A stretch of DNA of 36,925 nucleotides from UBA685 sp049890115 (lineage in GTDB: Bacteria > Pseudomonadota > Alphaproteobacteria > Puniceispirillales > Puniceispirillaceae). The stretch lies in the NCBI GenBank assembly GCA_049890115.1, contig JBMHCC010000025.1, forward strand, positions 1 to 36,925, read 5' to 3'. The notes under the pieces were generated by a model. The model was not told where the DNA came from. It saw only the letters and a program-made list of their open reading frames with translations, and searched no databases. The position numbers were made by a program, and so were the translations under genes. Below are positions 8,616-16,034 of the stretch, piece by piece (positions within the stretch are counted from its first letter, which is position 1; each line of letters begins with the position of its first letter).

Positions 8616-8659
8616 TTACCAGATAGGGATACCACTTCTAAATCTGGTGTTACCTATCT
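8616..8659. repeat. Imperfect inverted repeat in the lptF/pepA divergent region
   Basis: The arm AGATAGG (8621-8627) pairs with CCTATCT (8653-8659), and the inner ACCA (8631-8634) pairs with TGGT (8645-8648). A 14-base stretch starting at 8616, TTACCAGATAGGGA, recurs exactly at 28883-28896 in the ruvX/gatC divergent region. The rest of 8580-8822 holds the predicted pepA promoter and nothing else I can recognise. It could be an operator or a transcript hairpin; function unknown. Confidence 0.4.
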
Positions 8660-8736
8660 TGATGATTCACTAGATTATGTCCTAGCATATTCTGATAGGT
8701 GATGGCAAAATAGTTTGCGTATGAAAACAGCAGATT

Positions 8737-8765
8737 TTAACATCAAATCAGCAGTTTGATACAAA
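8737..8765 (+). promoter_or_regulatory. Predicted sigma70-type promoter for pepA-holC
   Basis: A -35-like TTAACA (8737-8742) and -10-like TACAAA (8760-8765) are separated by 17 bases. Transcription would start near 8772, leaving a leader of about 50 bases before the pepA start. Prediction from consensus only. Confidence 0.4.
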
Positions 8766-8822
8766 GGTACAATCACGAAATAGGCAATGGCGCCGCACCC
8801 ATGCTTTCAAAAAGGAAATGAT

Positions 8823-10271
8823 ATGTCTGTCACAGCCGCACAAGCGACCCTTTCTCTTCAGTTTTCTGCCCAAGATAGGAGTGATGTTTCTGTTATTGTG
8901 ATGGATGGGAGTCAAAAAGCGCTCTCTGGGTCTGCTGAGCAAAAAAAAGAGGCTGAAGCTGTTGCTGGCCGCGCAAATTTCACAGCATCATCTCATCAAA
9001 CATTGTTGCATAATGGTGAAACAGGTACCTTATTGCTCTTTGGCATTGATGATGCGTTGCAATCAGATTTAAATGCTGAAAAAGCAGGTGCTAGCCTTTA
9101 TAACGCGCTGCGCTCTCATAAAAAACAGTCAGCTGAATTAATAGAAGCTGAGCTGGCAGTTGATGTGCTTGCCTCATTATGTTGTGGTGCGTTAAGCCAA
9201 TCTTATGAATTTGGGCATTATTTCACGAAAAAAGAACCAACCTCACAGATAAGCCTTGCGGTTGTCGCTGATGGTATTGCTGATGCTTGTGCAGATGGTC
9301 TAGCGATGTTGCAGGGGGTCTTTTTAGCGCGTGATCTTATCACTGAACCAGCTAATATTTTATATCCTGCTGAATTTGCCTCTAGATGCCAGTCATTAAC
9401 CTCACTTGGCCTTAGCGTTGATGTGCTTGATGAAGCACAGATGGAAAAGCTAGGTATGGGCGCATTATTGGGCGTCGGGCAGGGGTCACGTCGTGAATCA
9501 AAAATGGTTGTGATGCAATGGCATGGCGGCGGGGATGAAGCACCACTTGCCTATGTTGGCAAAGGCGTATGTTTTGATACAGGTGGTATATCCCTAAAGC
9601 CGGCAAAGGGCATGGAAGATATGAAATGGGATATGGGCGGTGCTGCTGCGGTGACAGGTGCGATGGCAGCTGTGGCTGCACGCAAAGTAAAGCGTAACAT
9701 TGTTGGTATTATTGGCCTTGTTGAAAATATGCCAGATGGTAATGCGCAGCGCCCTGGAGATGTTGTAACCTCTATGTCTGGCCAGACGATTGAGGTGATT
9801 AATACAGATGCTGAAGGACGCTTGGTGCTGGCTGATTGTCTGACTTATTGTCAGGAGCAATTTAAACCACAAATGATTGTTGATTTGGCAACTTTAACAG
9901 GTGCGATTATTGTTGCGCTTGGCAAAGATTATGCTGGCTTATTTGCAAATGATAACAAGCTTCGTGATGCGATAGTGGCAGCTGGTGATGCAACAGCTGA
10001 TCAATGCTGGCCAATGCCCATGGGTGATAATTACGACAAGATGCTAAAATCACATATCGCTGATATGAAAAATATTGGTGGCCCGTGGGGTGGTTCAATC
10101 ACAGCAGCTTGTTTCTTGGGTAGGTTTGTGCAAGATGGCACACCTTGGGCCCATATTGATATGGCTGGCAAAGCATGGGCGGATAAAGCAGGCCATGCGC
10201 ACCCAGCAGGCGGCACTGGCTATGGCGTTCGTTTGTTAAATAAATTGGCAGATGATTGGCAGGATGCTTAA
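8823..10271 (+). CDS. pepA: Leucyl aminopeptidase (M17 family) PepA
   Basis: A 482-residue cytosolic metallo-aminopeptidase that removes N-terminal residues from peptides; family members are di-metal hexamers. The M17 core is clear: KGVCFDTGGISLKP with the metal and catalytic Lys/Asp, MKWDMGGAAAV with another ligand, and the signature NTDAEGRLVLAD with Asp, Glu and the catalytic Arg. The in-frame ATG at 8787 is possible, but the start at 8823 is chosen because AAAGGAA lies 5 bases before it and it gives the usual N-terminus. The stop overlaps holC by one base. In some bacteria PepA also binds DNA at ColE1 cer sites; nothing here bears on that. Confidence 0.96.
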   Translation: MSVTAAQATLSLQFSAQDRSDVSVIVMDGSQKALSGSAEQKKEAEAVAGRANFTASSHQTLLHNGETGTLLLFGIDDALQSDLNAEKAGASLYNALRSHKKQSAELIEAELAVDVLASLCCGALSQSYEFGHYFTKKEPTSQISLAVVADGIADACADGLAMLQGVFLARDLITEPANILYPAEFASRCQSLTSLGLSVDVLDEAQMEKLGMGALLGVGQGSRRESKMVVMQWHGGGDEAPLAYVGKGVCFDTGGISLKPAKGMEDMKWDMGGAAAVTGAMAAVAARKVKRNIVGIIGLVENMPDGNAQRPGDVVTSMSGQTIEVINTDAEGRLVLADCLTYCQEQFKPQMIVDLATLTGAIIVALGKDYAGLFANDNKLRDAIVAAGDATADQCWPMPMGDNYDKMLKSHIADMKNIGGPWGGSITAACFLGRFVQDGTPWAHIDMAGKAWADKAGHAHPAGGTGYGVRLLNKLADDWQDA

Positions 10272-10735
10272 TGGCAAATAAGCCAGATTCGATAGATTTT
10301 TACCTTTTGCCTGATGGCGGTATCACAAAGCTAGCAGGGCAGCTTGTTGAAAAAAGCAATGCTGCTGGCAAAAAAGCTGTCATTTACTGTGATGCTGCGC
10401 AGGCAGAGGCGCAATCAACGCATCTGTGGTGTATGCATGATCTTAGCTTTTATGCGCATGGCACAGATGATGAAGAGGGGGCTGAATTTGCCACTATTTG
10501 GCTGTCGACCAAATCTGATAAAAATCAGATAAAGGCTGAATATGCGATTTGCACCTCATGGCAAAATCTGCCAGATCCTAATAATTTCGAACGTTTATTC
10601 TTTGTATTTGATGGCACCGATGAAGCTGCTATGACAGCTGCAAGAGATAAGTGGCGCACATGGTCCGAGGCTTATCAGGGTAAATGCCGATATTTTGCAA
10701 AAACAGAACAAGGCGGCTGGCAGCAAAAAAGGTAA
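10271..10735 (+). CDS. holC: DNA polymerase III chi subunit HolC
   Basis: A 154-residue small protein of the clamp-loader-associated chi family, which links the polymerase III holoenzyme to single-strand-binding protein. Family features are the start DFYLL, a central HLWCMHDLSFYAHG stretch (the LW...SF.PHG pattern) and a C-terminal FFVFDGTDEAAMTAARDKW helix region. The start at 10271 (TAATG overlap with pepA) is preferred to the in-frame ATG at 10256 inside pepA. pepA-holC is a widely conserved pair. Confidence 0.9.
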   Translation: MANKPDSIDFYLLPDGGITKLAGQLVEKSNAAGKKAVIYCDAAQAEAQSTHLWCMHDLSFYAHGTDDEEGAEFATIWLSTKSDKNQIKAEYAICTSWQNLPDPNNFERLFFVFDGTDEAAMTAARDKWRTWSEAYQGKCRYFAKTEQGGWQQKR

Positions 10736-10777
10736 TGGGAATTATCGCACTAGCCGGCCGTGCATGAAAATCAGCAC

Positions 10778-10807
10778 TTGCCATTTTGGTATAAAGCCCT
10801 CTATAAA
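10778..10807 (+). promoter_or_regulatory. Predicted promoter for ndk
   Basis: TTGCCA (10778-10783) and TATAAA (10802-10807) with an 18-base spacer, about 80 bases before the ndk start. Consensus-based only. Confidence 0.35.
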
Positions 10808-10888
10808 GCCTCGCAATTAGGCCAGTCTCTATATGATGAGGCAGGCTGCTCTATTTTTAGTCTCTGAGTCCAAAAGGAAGCTCACATC

Positions 10889-11311
10889 ATGGCACAGCAA
10901 CGTACTTTTTCAATCATCAAGCCAGATGCCACTCGCCGCAATCTGACTGGTGCAATTAACGCTAAAATCGAAGCAAGTGGTCTGCGTATCGTGGCCCAAA
11001 AGCGCATTCACATGACAACTGAACAGGCAGGCGAATTTTATGCTGTTCACAAAGAGCGCCCATTTTATGGCGAGCTTGTTGAATTCATGACATCTGGACC
11101 TGTTGTTGTTCAGGTTTTGGAAGGTGATGATGCGGTTGCCGCTTATCGTGGTGTTATGGGTGCCACAAACCCAGCTGACGCTGATGAAGGCACAATCCGT
11201 AAAGAATTCGCTGAATCAATCGAAGCAAACTCAGTTCATGGTTCAGACAGCCTTGAAAATGCTGCGATTGAAATCAAGCATTTCTTCCAAGAAGATGAGA
11301 TTGTTGGCTAA
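10889..11311 (+). CDS. ndk: Nucleoside diphosphate kinase
   Basis: A 140-residue cytosolic kinase that equilibrates nucleoside di- and triphosphates through a phosphohistidine. The start MAQQRTFSIIKPDA is canonical, and the phosphorylated histidine is His117 within NSVHGSDS. Length is exactly that of bacterial Ndk. AAGGA lies about ten bases upstream of the ATG. It is separated from holC by 153 bases with a possible promoter, and it ends before a strong terminator, so it is probably a single-gene transcript. Together with Gmk it completes GMP to GTP synthesis. Confidence 0.98.
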   Translation: MAQQRTFSIIKPDATRRNLTGAINAKIEASGLRIVAQKRIHMTTEQAGEFYAVHKERPFYGELVEFMTSGPVVVQVLEGDDAVAAYRGVMGATNPADADEGTIRKEFAESIEANSVHGSDSLENAAIEIKHFFQEDEIVG

Positions 11312-11337
11312 TCATAACTGATTGCCATCATAATAAT

Positions 11338-11372
11338 AAAAAGGCCGCCTGATCAGTCAGACGGCCTTTTTT
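11338..11372. terminator. Bidirectional rho-independent terminator between ndk and the cox subunit IV gene
   Basis: The hairpin AAAAGGCCG-C-CTGA / TCAG-A-CGGCCTTTT has one C:A mismatch and a 4-base loop, with TTTTTT on the plus strand and a T-rich run (TTTTTATTATTAT) on the minus strand. It can therefore end both the plus-strand ndk and the minus-strand purM-purN-cox transcript. Confidence 0.88.
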
Positions 11373-11392
11373 CATCTAAAATCGCTAGGTAA

Positions 11393-11524
11393 TTACAGCA
11401 AGAAAATTGCCATTAAAACCAAAATCACAGCCACACCAGCAGCAACATATTTTGATGCTTCCATGAAATTGTGATAAAATGCCAGATTGGCTTTGGCATG
11501 TTTGTCAAAATTATCTGTTTTCAT
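11393..11524 (-). CDS. Small aa3-type cytochrome c oxidase subunit IV-like protein
   Basis: A 43-residue protein. The N-terminal half is polar (KTDNFDKHAKANLAFYHNFMEASKY), followed by one membrane helix (VAAGVAVILVLMAIFLL) reaching the C-terminus. This is the layout of the bacterial aa3-type cytochrome c oxidase subunit IV family: a very short protein with a conserved H...F..F region before a single helix, associated with the oxidase in the inner membrane and of unclear function. It follows purN by 76 bases and ends just before the terminator. A GGGGGACAGG stretch before the ATG may serve as ribosome-binding site. The catalytic oxidase genes are not in this window. Identification is by pattern only. 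Confidence 0.72.
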   Translation of the reverse strand: MKTDNFDKHAKANLAFYHNFMEASKYVAAGVAVILVLMAIFLL

Positions 11525-11600
11525 TGACCTGTCCCCCGAACAATAAGCACATCGCTATTGAAATTCACTTCCCACCTTATGCCTTGGCCGAATGTTAAAA

Positions 11601-12281
11601 TCAAGAGGGCTTTTGCGGGCAAATTGTCACCCTGCCAAGCTCTGCTGGCACAGTGACAGGTGATTGCCAAACACCGCCAGATTTTGTCATCACCATTTCC
11701 CCAGATACAAGGCCAGTTACCACTTTGCAATAAAGCCAATGTTCAAGAGGCAAAAGACGCATTGCTAATGATTTGGCGGTATCATCTTTGTGAATGGCAA
11801 TGCTGGCCTGCAGCAGAATAGGGCCATCATCAAGCTCTGCATTTACCAGATGAACGCTTGCACCATGATGGCTATCACCAGCATCAAGAGCACGCTGATG
11901 GGTATGAAGGCCTTTATAATGTGGCAATAAGGAGGGATGAATATTTATGATACGACCATCAAATTCAGCCACAAAATCAGCTGATAAAATGCGCATAAAC
12001 CCAGCCAGAATAATGATATCAACCTCTGCTGATTTCAACGCATCTATTAGCTCAGCTTCAGCCTCAGCTTTCGGTCTGCCGTGATATGGCACAACCAAAC
12101 ATGGCAAATCCTCTGCCTGTGCAAGTGTTATGCCAGCACATTGTTTGTCAGCGGCGATGAGAATAATTTCTGCCTTTTCATCATAATCAGACAACGCATC
12201 TCGTAACGCAAACATATTGCTGCCGCGTCCTGAAATCAGTATGGCAAGTCTGATTTTTCTATCACTTTCTTGATTAGCCAT
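11601..12281 (-). CDS. purN: Phosphoribosylglycinamide formyltransferase PurN
   Basis: A 226-residue enzyme that transfers a formyl group from 10-formyl-tetrahydrofolate to GAR in purine synthesis. It shows the ILISGRGSNM substrate loop near residues 14-23 and the catalytic set Asn113, His115 (INIHPSLLP) and Asp151 (ELDDGPI). The ATG at 12281 is chosen, overlapping the purM stop by eight bases; an ATG at 12290 in the same frame would add three residues. The C-terminus is slightly longer than in E. coli. purM-purN is a classic pair catalysing nearby steps of the pathway. Confidence 0.95.
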   Translation of the reverse strand: MANQESDRKIRLAILISGRGSNMFALRDALSDYDEKAEIILIAADKQCAGITLAQAEDLPCLVVPYHGRPKAEAEAELIDALKSAEVDIIILAGFMRILSADFVAEFDGRIINIHPSLLPHYKGLHTHQRALDAGDSHHGASVHLVNAELDDGPILLQASIAIHKDDTAKSLAMRLLPLEHWLYCKVVTGLVSGEMVMTKSGGVWQSPVTVPAELGRVTICPQKPS

Positions 12282-13347
12282 AGGCTTCATCTATGCCATT
12301 AAATAGAACGCTATCACCATCACGGCGCACCATCTCGCCTATCATATAAGCGTCTTCGCCTGTGGCGATAATGGCATCAAGGGCTGATTGTGCCTTATCA
12401 GCTTTGACGAAAACCAGCATGCCAACACCGCAATTAAATGTACGTGTCAGCTCAAAATTCGTAAGGTTGCCAGCCTGTTTTAGCCACTGGAATAAGGGCG
12501 GCAAGGGGCGTTCTTTCACAGATAGGCTGGCAGCAAGGCTGTCATCATAGGCGCGTGGTGGATTTTCAATCAGCCCGCCACCCGTGATATGTGCAACAGC
12601 ACTTACCCCGCCTGATTTCATCGCTGCCATAACCGCATCTGTATAAATGCGAGTTGGTGCCAGCAATGCCATGCCAAGTGATTGGTGGCTGGCAAAAGGG
12701 GCAGGGTCATGCAAAGACAGATCGTTAACCGCAATAATTTTGCGCACCAATGAAAAACCATTGGCATGAACACCAGAAGATGGCAATGCGATGATTTTAT
12801 CACCTTCACTTACCATGCCTTTTGTCAGGATCTCATCTCTTTCAACAGCGCCGACACAAAAGCCTGCTAAATCATAGGCGCCATCATCATAAACGCCTGG
12901 CATCTCTGCTGTCTCGCCGCCAATCAGCGCACAACCTGCTTCAAGACAGCCATCTGCTATACCAGCGACAATATCCTTACCAGTCGCAACATCTAATTTT
13001 CCACATGAAAAATAATCTAGGAAAAACAATGGAATAGCGCCTTGTGCTAAGATATCATTTGAACACATGGCAACCAAATCAATTCCCAAAGTGCGGTGAT
13101 AATTCATGGTTTGCGCAATTTCCAATTTGGTGCCAACACCATCTGTTCCAGATACTAATATGGGGTCTTTATAACCTGCTGCTTTCAGGTCAAACAGGCC
13201 GCCAAATCCACCTAATTCAGGATTAGAGCCAGGGCGCATAGTGCGTTTGGCATCTGGTTTTATGGCGTCAACCAACGCCTCTCCTGCATCAATATCAACC
13301 CCTGCATCACGATAGGTTAAACCTTGCGCATTCTTTTTTTCAACCAT
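12274..13347 (-). CDS. purM: Phosphoribosylformylglycinamidine cyclo-ligase PurM
   Basis: A 357-residue ATP-dependent AIR synthetase that closes the imidazole ring of purines. Recognisable parts are YRDAGVDIDAGEALV at the N-terminus, the glycine-rich GFGGLF loop, SGTDGVGTKL, CSNDILAQGAIPLFFLDYF, GGETAEMPG and HITGGGLIENPPR. Length is normal. AAAGAGA precedes the ATG. It is divergent from the DUF2066 gene (78-base gap); a minus-strand TATAAA at 13371-13376 is a possible -10 element, but no good -35 is seen. Confidence 0.97.
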   Translation of the reverse strand: MVEKKNAQGLTYRDAGVDIDAGEALVDAIKPDAKRTMRPGSNPELGGFGGLFDLKAAGYKDPILVSGTDGVGTKLEIAQTMNYHRTLGIDLVAMCSNDILAQGAIPLFFLDYFSCGKLDVATGKDIVAGIADGCLEAGCALIGGETAEMPGVYDDGAYDLAGFCVGAVERDEILTKGMVSEGDKIIALPSSGVHANGFSLVRKIIAVNDLSLHDPAPFASHQSLGMALLAPTRIYTDAVMAAMKSGGVSAVAHITGGGLIENPPRAYDDSLAASLSVKERPLPPLFQWLKQAGNLTNFELTRTFNCGVGMLVFVKADKAQSALDAIIATGEDAYMIGEMVRRDGDSVLFNGIDEAYG

Positions 13348-13425
13348 GCTAGTCTCTTTGGCGTTTGATGTTTATAGTAACAGCCCTTAGCGTTATTCAG
13401 TAAAAAATAAAAAGGACAGAAATCT

Positions 13426-14526
13426 TTGTTAAGGCTGTGTATCATATTATCGGCTCTCTGTTTAGGGTTATCTGGCAGTGCCTTTGCCAAAAGCGCCTGT
13501 CCAAACCCTGTTTTTGGTGTGAGTGCCATCAAGATTGATCAAACAGCAGAAACAGCGAATAAGGCACAAAAACAGGCCTTGGCAGAAATGCAAAAAAACG
13601 CCTTTCAGACAGTGCTTCATCGCCTTGTTTCATTATCTGATGGAATGGCAGCTGAATGGCAAGCAGAAGATTATATTGAGCTGGTTCATATTCGTACCGA
13701 AACCAGCCTGCCAGGCCGTTATATTGCAGAGATTGATATTTGTTTCTCTGATTTGGCATTGCGACAGCTTTTTCAGCAAAATGGCTGGCAATGGGCAGAA
13801 ATCACCAGCCCACCTGTTCTGATTTTGCCTCTTTATCGCGATCCTGCAGGAATTAGGGCATGGCAAGCTGGTAATGAATGGCTGACAAGTTGGCGCGAGG
13901 CTGCCAGAGAGCATGATGGTCTTATTCAATTCACAGAATTACCACCAACCTTGGTTAATGAACGCCAATTACGAGCTGAAACATTATTTGCTGAGCAAGA
14001 GGCTATCCTGAAATTGGCGGCGATGCGTGCTAATGCACAACAGATTTTACTTGTGCGGGCTATCCATGATTTTGTTGATGGCAAGGCTTTGGTGATGATG
14101 AATGCACGCCTTTTTGATGAAAATGGCGTCTTTATCGGGCAAATTGATGATGTCACCATGCCTGCTAGCAGCTTGACTGATTACACAGCCTATAATGAGT
14201 TCCGCAGCTTTATTCTCACCCAATTTGAACAGAAATGGCATGAGGCCAATTTACGTGGTGCCGAAATGGGTAATGAGCTTACCGCTCGCATCTTATTTGC
14301 CAATCTGGAAGATTGGGTCTCATATCAAACCGCATTGGCTGGTCTGGAATCGATTGAAACAGTTGAGGTTTTGAGTTTGCAAATCAATCAGGCAATATTG
14401 CGCTTGAAAATGACAGGGTCTCTTGAGGCACTATCTTATGGATTATTGCCTCTTGGCCTATCTCTTCAGGATGCAGATGCTGATAGTGCTGTAACAAAAC
14501 TGCCAGTGATAAAGGCGATTGAATAA
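13426..14526 (+). CDS. DUF2066 domain-containing exported protein (TTG start)
   Basis: A 366-residue protein with an N-terminal signal peptide (hydrophobic residues 3-17, likely cleavage at AFA/KS). After it comes a VSAIKIDQTAETANKAQKQALAEMQKNAFQ region, typical of DUF2066 proteins, which are predicted periplasmic or membrane-attached and of unknown function. The start is TTG at 13426: it follows AAAGGA by nine bases and is the only start that includes the signal peptide. Two cysteines after the signal peptide (Cys24 and Cys103) could pair. The gene sits between purM and hdaA, a position this family often takes in Rhodospirillales-like genomes, so its order may be conserved even though its role is unknown. 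Confidence 0.78.
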   Translation: MLRLCIILSALCLGLSGSAFAKSACPNPVFGVSAIKIDQTAETANKAQKQALAEMQKNAFQTVLHRLVSLSDGMAAEWQAEDYIELVHIRTETSLPGRYIAEIDICFSDLALRQLFQQNGWQWAEITSPPVLILPLYRDPAGIRAWQAGNEWLTSWREAAREHDGLIQFTELPPTLVNERQLRAETLFAEQEAILKLAAMRANAQQILLVRAIHDFVDGKALVMMNARLFDENGVFIGQIDDVTMPASSLTDYTAYNEFRSFILTQFEQKWHEANLRGAEMGNELTARILFANLEDWVSYQTALAGLESIETVEVLSLQINQAILRLKMTGSLEALSYGLLPLGLSLQDADADSAVTKLPVIKAIE

Positions 14527-14527
14527 A

Positions 14528-15211
14528 ATGGCTATGTCGCAATTACCATTATCACTGGAAATACCGAAACAGCCTGATATTTATGATTTTTTCATATCAG
14601 AAGCAAATGAGCTTGCGATTAGCTGGTTGAATCAATGGCCTGATTGGCCACGCCCTTATAATGCTTTGAATATCTATGGGCCGAAAGGGTGCGGGAAATC
14701 GCAGCTAGGTGCATTATTTGCTGGTAAAAAACCATCATTACGCTTGTTATCTCTGACAGATTTTGACAGGCATGATTATGAAGATGTCTCTTTATTTGTG
14801 CTTGATGATGTCAGCAACACGCCACAATGGTCACCAGAAGCATTGTTCCATCTCATTAATTATTTAGCAGAGACTGGTAAATCTGCTTTGCTGTTAAGTC
14901 ATGAGCCTCTGGCACAGGTGAATTGGCACTTAGCAGATTTAGAATCGCGTATGCGCACCTTGCCATCACAGGCTGTTTATTTGCCAGATGATGAGCTATT
15001 GGGGGCTTTGCTAGATAAGTATTTTCAGAACCGTCAATGTCATGTTGCCCCAGAGGTTTTGCGTTATATATTAACGCGTATTGAGCGTAGCTATGAAGCA
15101 GCATCACAAATGGCTTATTTGATTGACAAAGCCTCTCTGGCAGCGAAAAAACCAGTAACGATTGCTTTGGTGCGTGAGATATTTGAAAACCAGTTAGCAC
15201 TTGAATTTTAA
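14528..15211 (+). CDS. hdaA: DnaA-homologue regulator HdaA (Hda family)
   Basis: A 227-residue AAA+ protein that resembles the DnaA ATPase domain without the DNA-binding domain IV. Walker A GPKGCGKS is at 51-58 and a Walker B-like LFVLDDV near 88-94. The N-terminus has MSQLPLSLE, the clamp-binding-type motif (QLPL) found at the start of Hda proteins, which act with the sliding clamp to convert DnaA-ATP to DnaA-ADP. The ATG at 14528 is two bases after the DUF2066 stop; a TTG three codons earlier is also possible. No dnaA or dnaN is in the window. Confidence 0.85.
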   Translation: MAMSQLPLSLEIPKQPDIYDFFISEANELAISWLNQWPDWPRPYNALNIYGPKGCGKSQLGALFAGKKPSLRLLSLTDFDRHDYEDVSLFVLDDVSNTPQWSPEALFHLINYLAETGKSALLLSHEPLAQVNWHLADLESRMRTLPSQAVYLPDDELLGALLDKYFQNRQCHVAPEVLRYILTRIERSYEAASQMAYLIDKASLAAKKPVTIALVREIFENQLALEF

Positions 15212-15215
15212 TCAT

Positions 15216-15220
15216 AGGAG
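15216..15220 (+). promoter_or_regulatory. Ribosome-binding site of the SDR gene
   Basis: AGGAG seven bases before ATG at 15228. It fixes this start rather than the upstream in-frame start at 15201, which lies inside hdaA. Confidence 0.75.
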
Positions 15221-15227
15221 AAAAGAA

Positions 15228-16010
15228 ATGCTAGATTTTGGAATCACTGGCAAGACTGCTATTGTCTGTGCCTCATCAAAAGGGCTTGGTTATGGCTGTG
15301 CTGAGGCGTTGGCAAAAGCAGGTGCAAATCTTGTCATGTGTGCAAGAGGCTCTGACTTGCTTGAAAAATCTGCTGAAACATTGCGGGCAGAAACGGGTGT
15401 TTCTATCAAAACTGTTGCCTGTGATATCACCTCTGAAGAGGGGCGTAGTGCTGTGTTAGAAGCTGCTGGTCAAGTTGATATTCTGGTTAATAATGCTGGT
15501 GGTCCGCCTCCTGGCAATTTCCGTGACTGGACAAGAGATGACTGGATCGCAGCGATTGACGCCAATATGCTGACAGCGATTGAGCTTATCAAAGCTGTGA
15601 TTGATCCTATGATTGAGCGTCGCTTTGGCCGTATTGTAAACATCACATCAGGTGCTGTGAAAAATCCGATCCCAGCTTTGGGTTTATCAAATGGTGCCCG
15701 TGCTGGCTTGACTGGATTTGTGGCAGGGCTATCACGCGAGGTTGCGCCTCATAATGTGACCATTAATGGTTTGCTGCCAGGGCAGTTTAATACTGATCGC
15801 ATTGAAGCCCTCATTGAAAATTCGGCACGTGCCCAAAATGTCAGCAAAGATGAAATGCGTGATATTATTGAGCAGCGTAATCCAGCAAAACGTCTTGGTG
15901 AAATCCACGAATTTGGTTTCACCTGTGCGTGGTTATGTTCGGCAAATTCAGGCTATGTGACAGGCCAGAATATTTTGATTGATGGTGGTTCTTTTAACTC
16001 AACCATGTAA
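15228..16010 (+). CDS. Atypical short-chain dehydrogenase/reductase without catalytic Tyr/Lys
   Basis: A 260-residue Rossmann-fold protein. The nucleotide-binding loop is ASSKGLGYG (residues 15-23), NNAGG is at 88-92 and the C-terminal GQNILIDGG is intact. The active site is unusual: Ser141 is present in NITSGAV, but the usual YxxxK is replaced by Ser154...Arg158 (LSNGARAG). A subgroup of FabG-like SDRs is known with an imperfect catalytic tetrad and LSN..RA at this place, so the change may be old and functional rather than damage. Substrate unknown. It follows hdaA by 16 bases with a strong ribosome-binding site, so it is probably cotranscribed with it. Confidence 0.85.
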   Translation: MLDFGITGKTAIVCASSKGLGYGCAEALAKAGANLVMCARGSDLLEKSAETLRAETGVSIKTVACDITSEEGRSAVLEAAGQVDILVNNAGGPPPGNFRDWTRDDWIAAIDANMLTAIELIKAVIDPMIERRFGRIVNITSGAVKNPIPALGLSNGARAGLTGFVAGLSREVAPHNVTINGLLPGQFNTDRIEALIENSARAQNVSKDEMRDIIEQRNPAKRLGEIHEFGFTCAWLCSANSGYVTGQNILIDGGSFNSTM

Positions 16011-16034
16011 GGCGGGCTATCGCCGTTACAGCTC

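Noticed and set aside
8580..8660. Sigma70 promoter from TTGACA at 8610 toward pepA
   Set aside because: No -10-like hexamer occurs 16-18 bases downstream; the TTAACA/TACAAA pair closer to pepA fits better.
10736..10888. Small gene or RNA between holC and ndk
   Set aside because: No open frame with a ribosome-binding site and no stable hairpin with a T-run; only a possible promoter is seen.
16008..16032. Terminator between the SDR gene and rnd (GGCG/CGCC hairpin)
   Set aside because: Only a four-base stem and no T-run on either strand; too weak to call.
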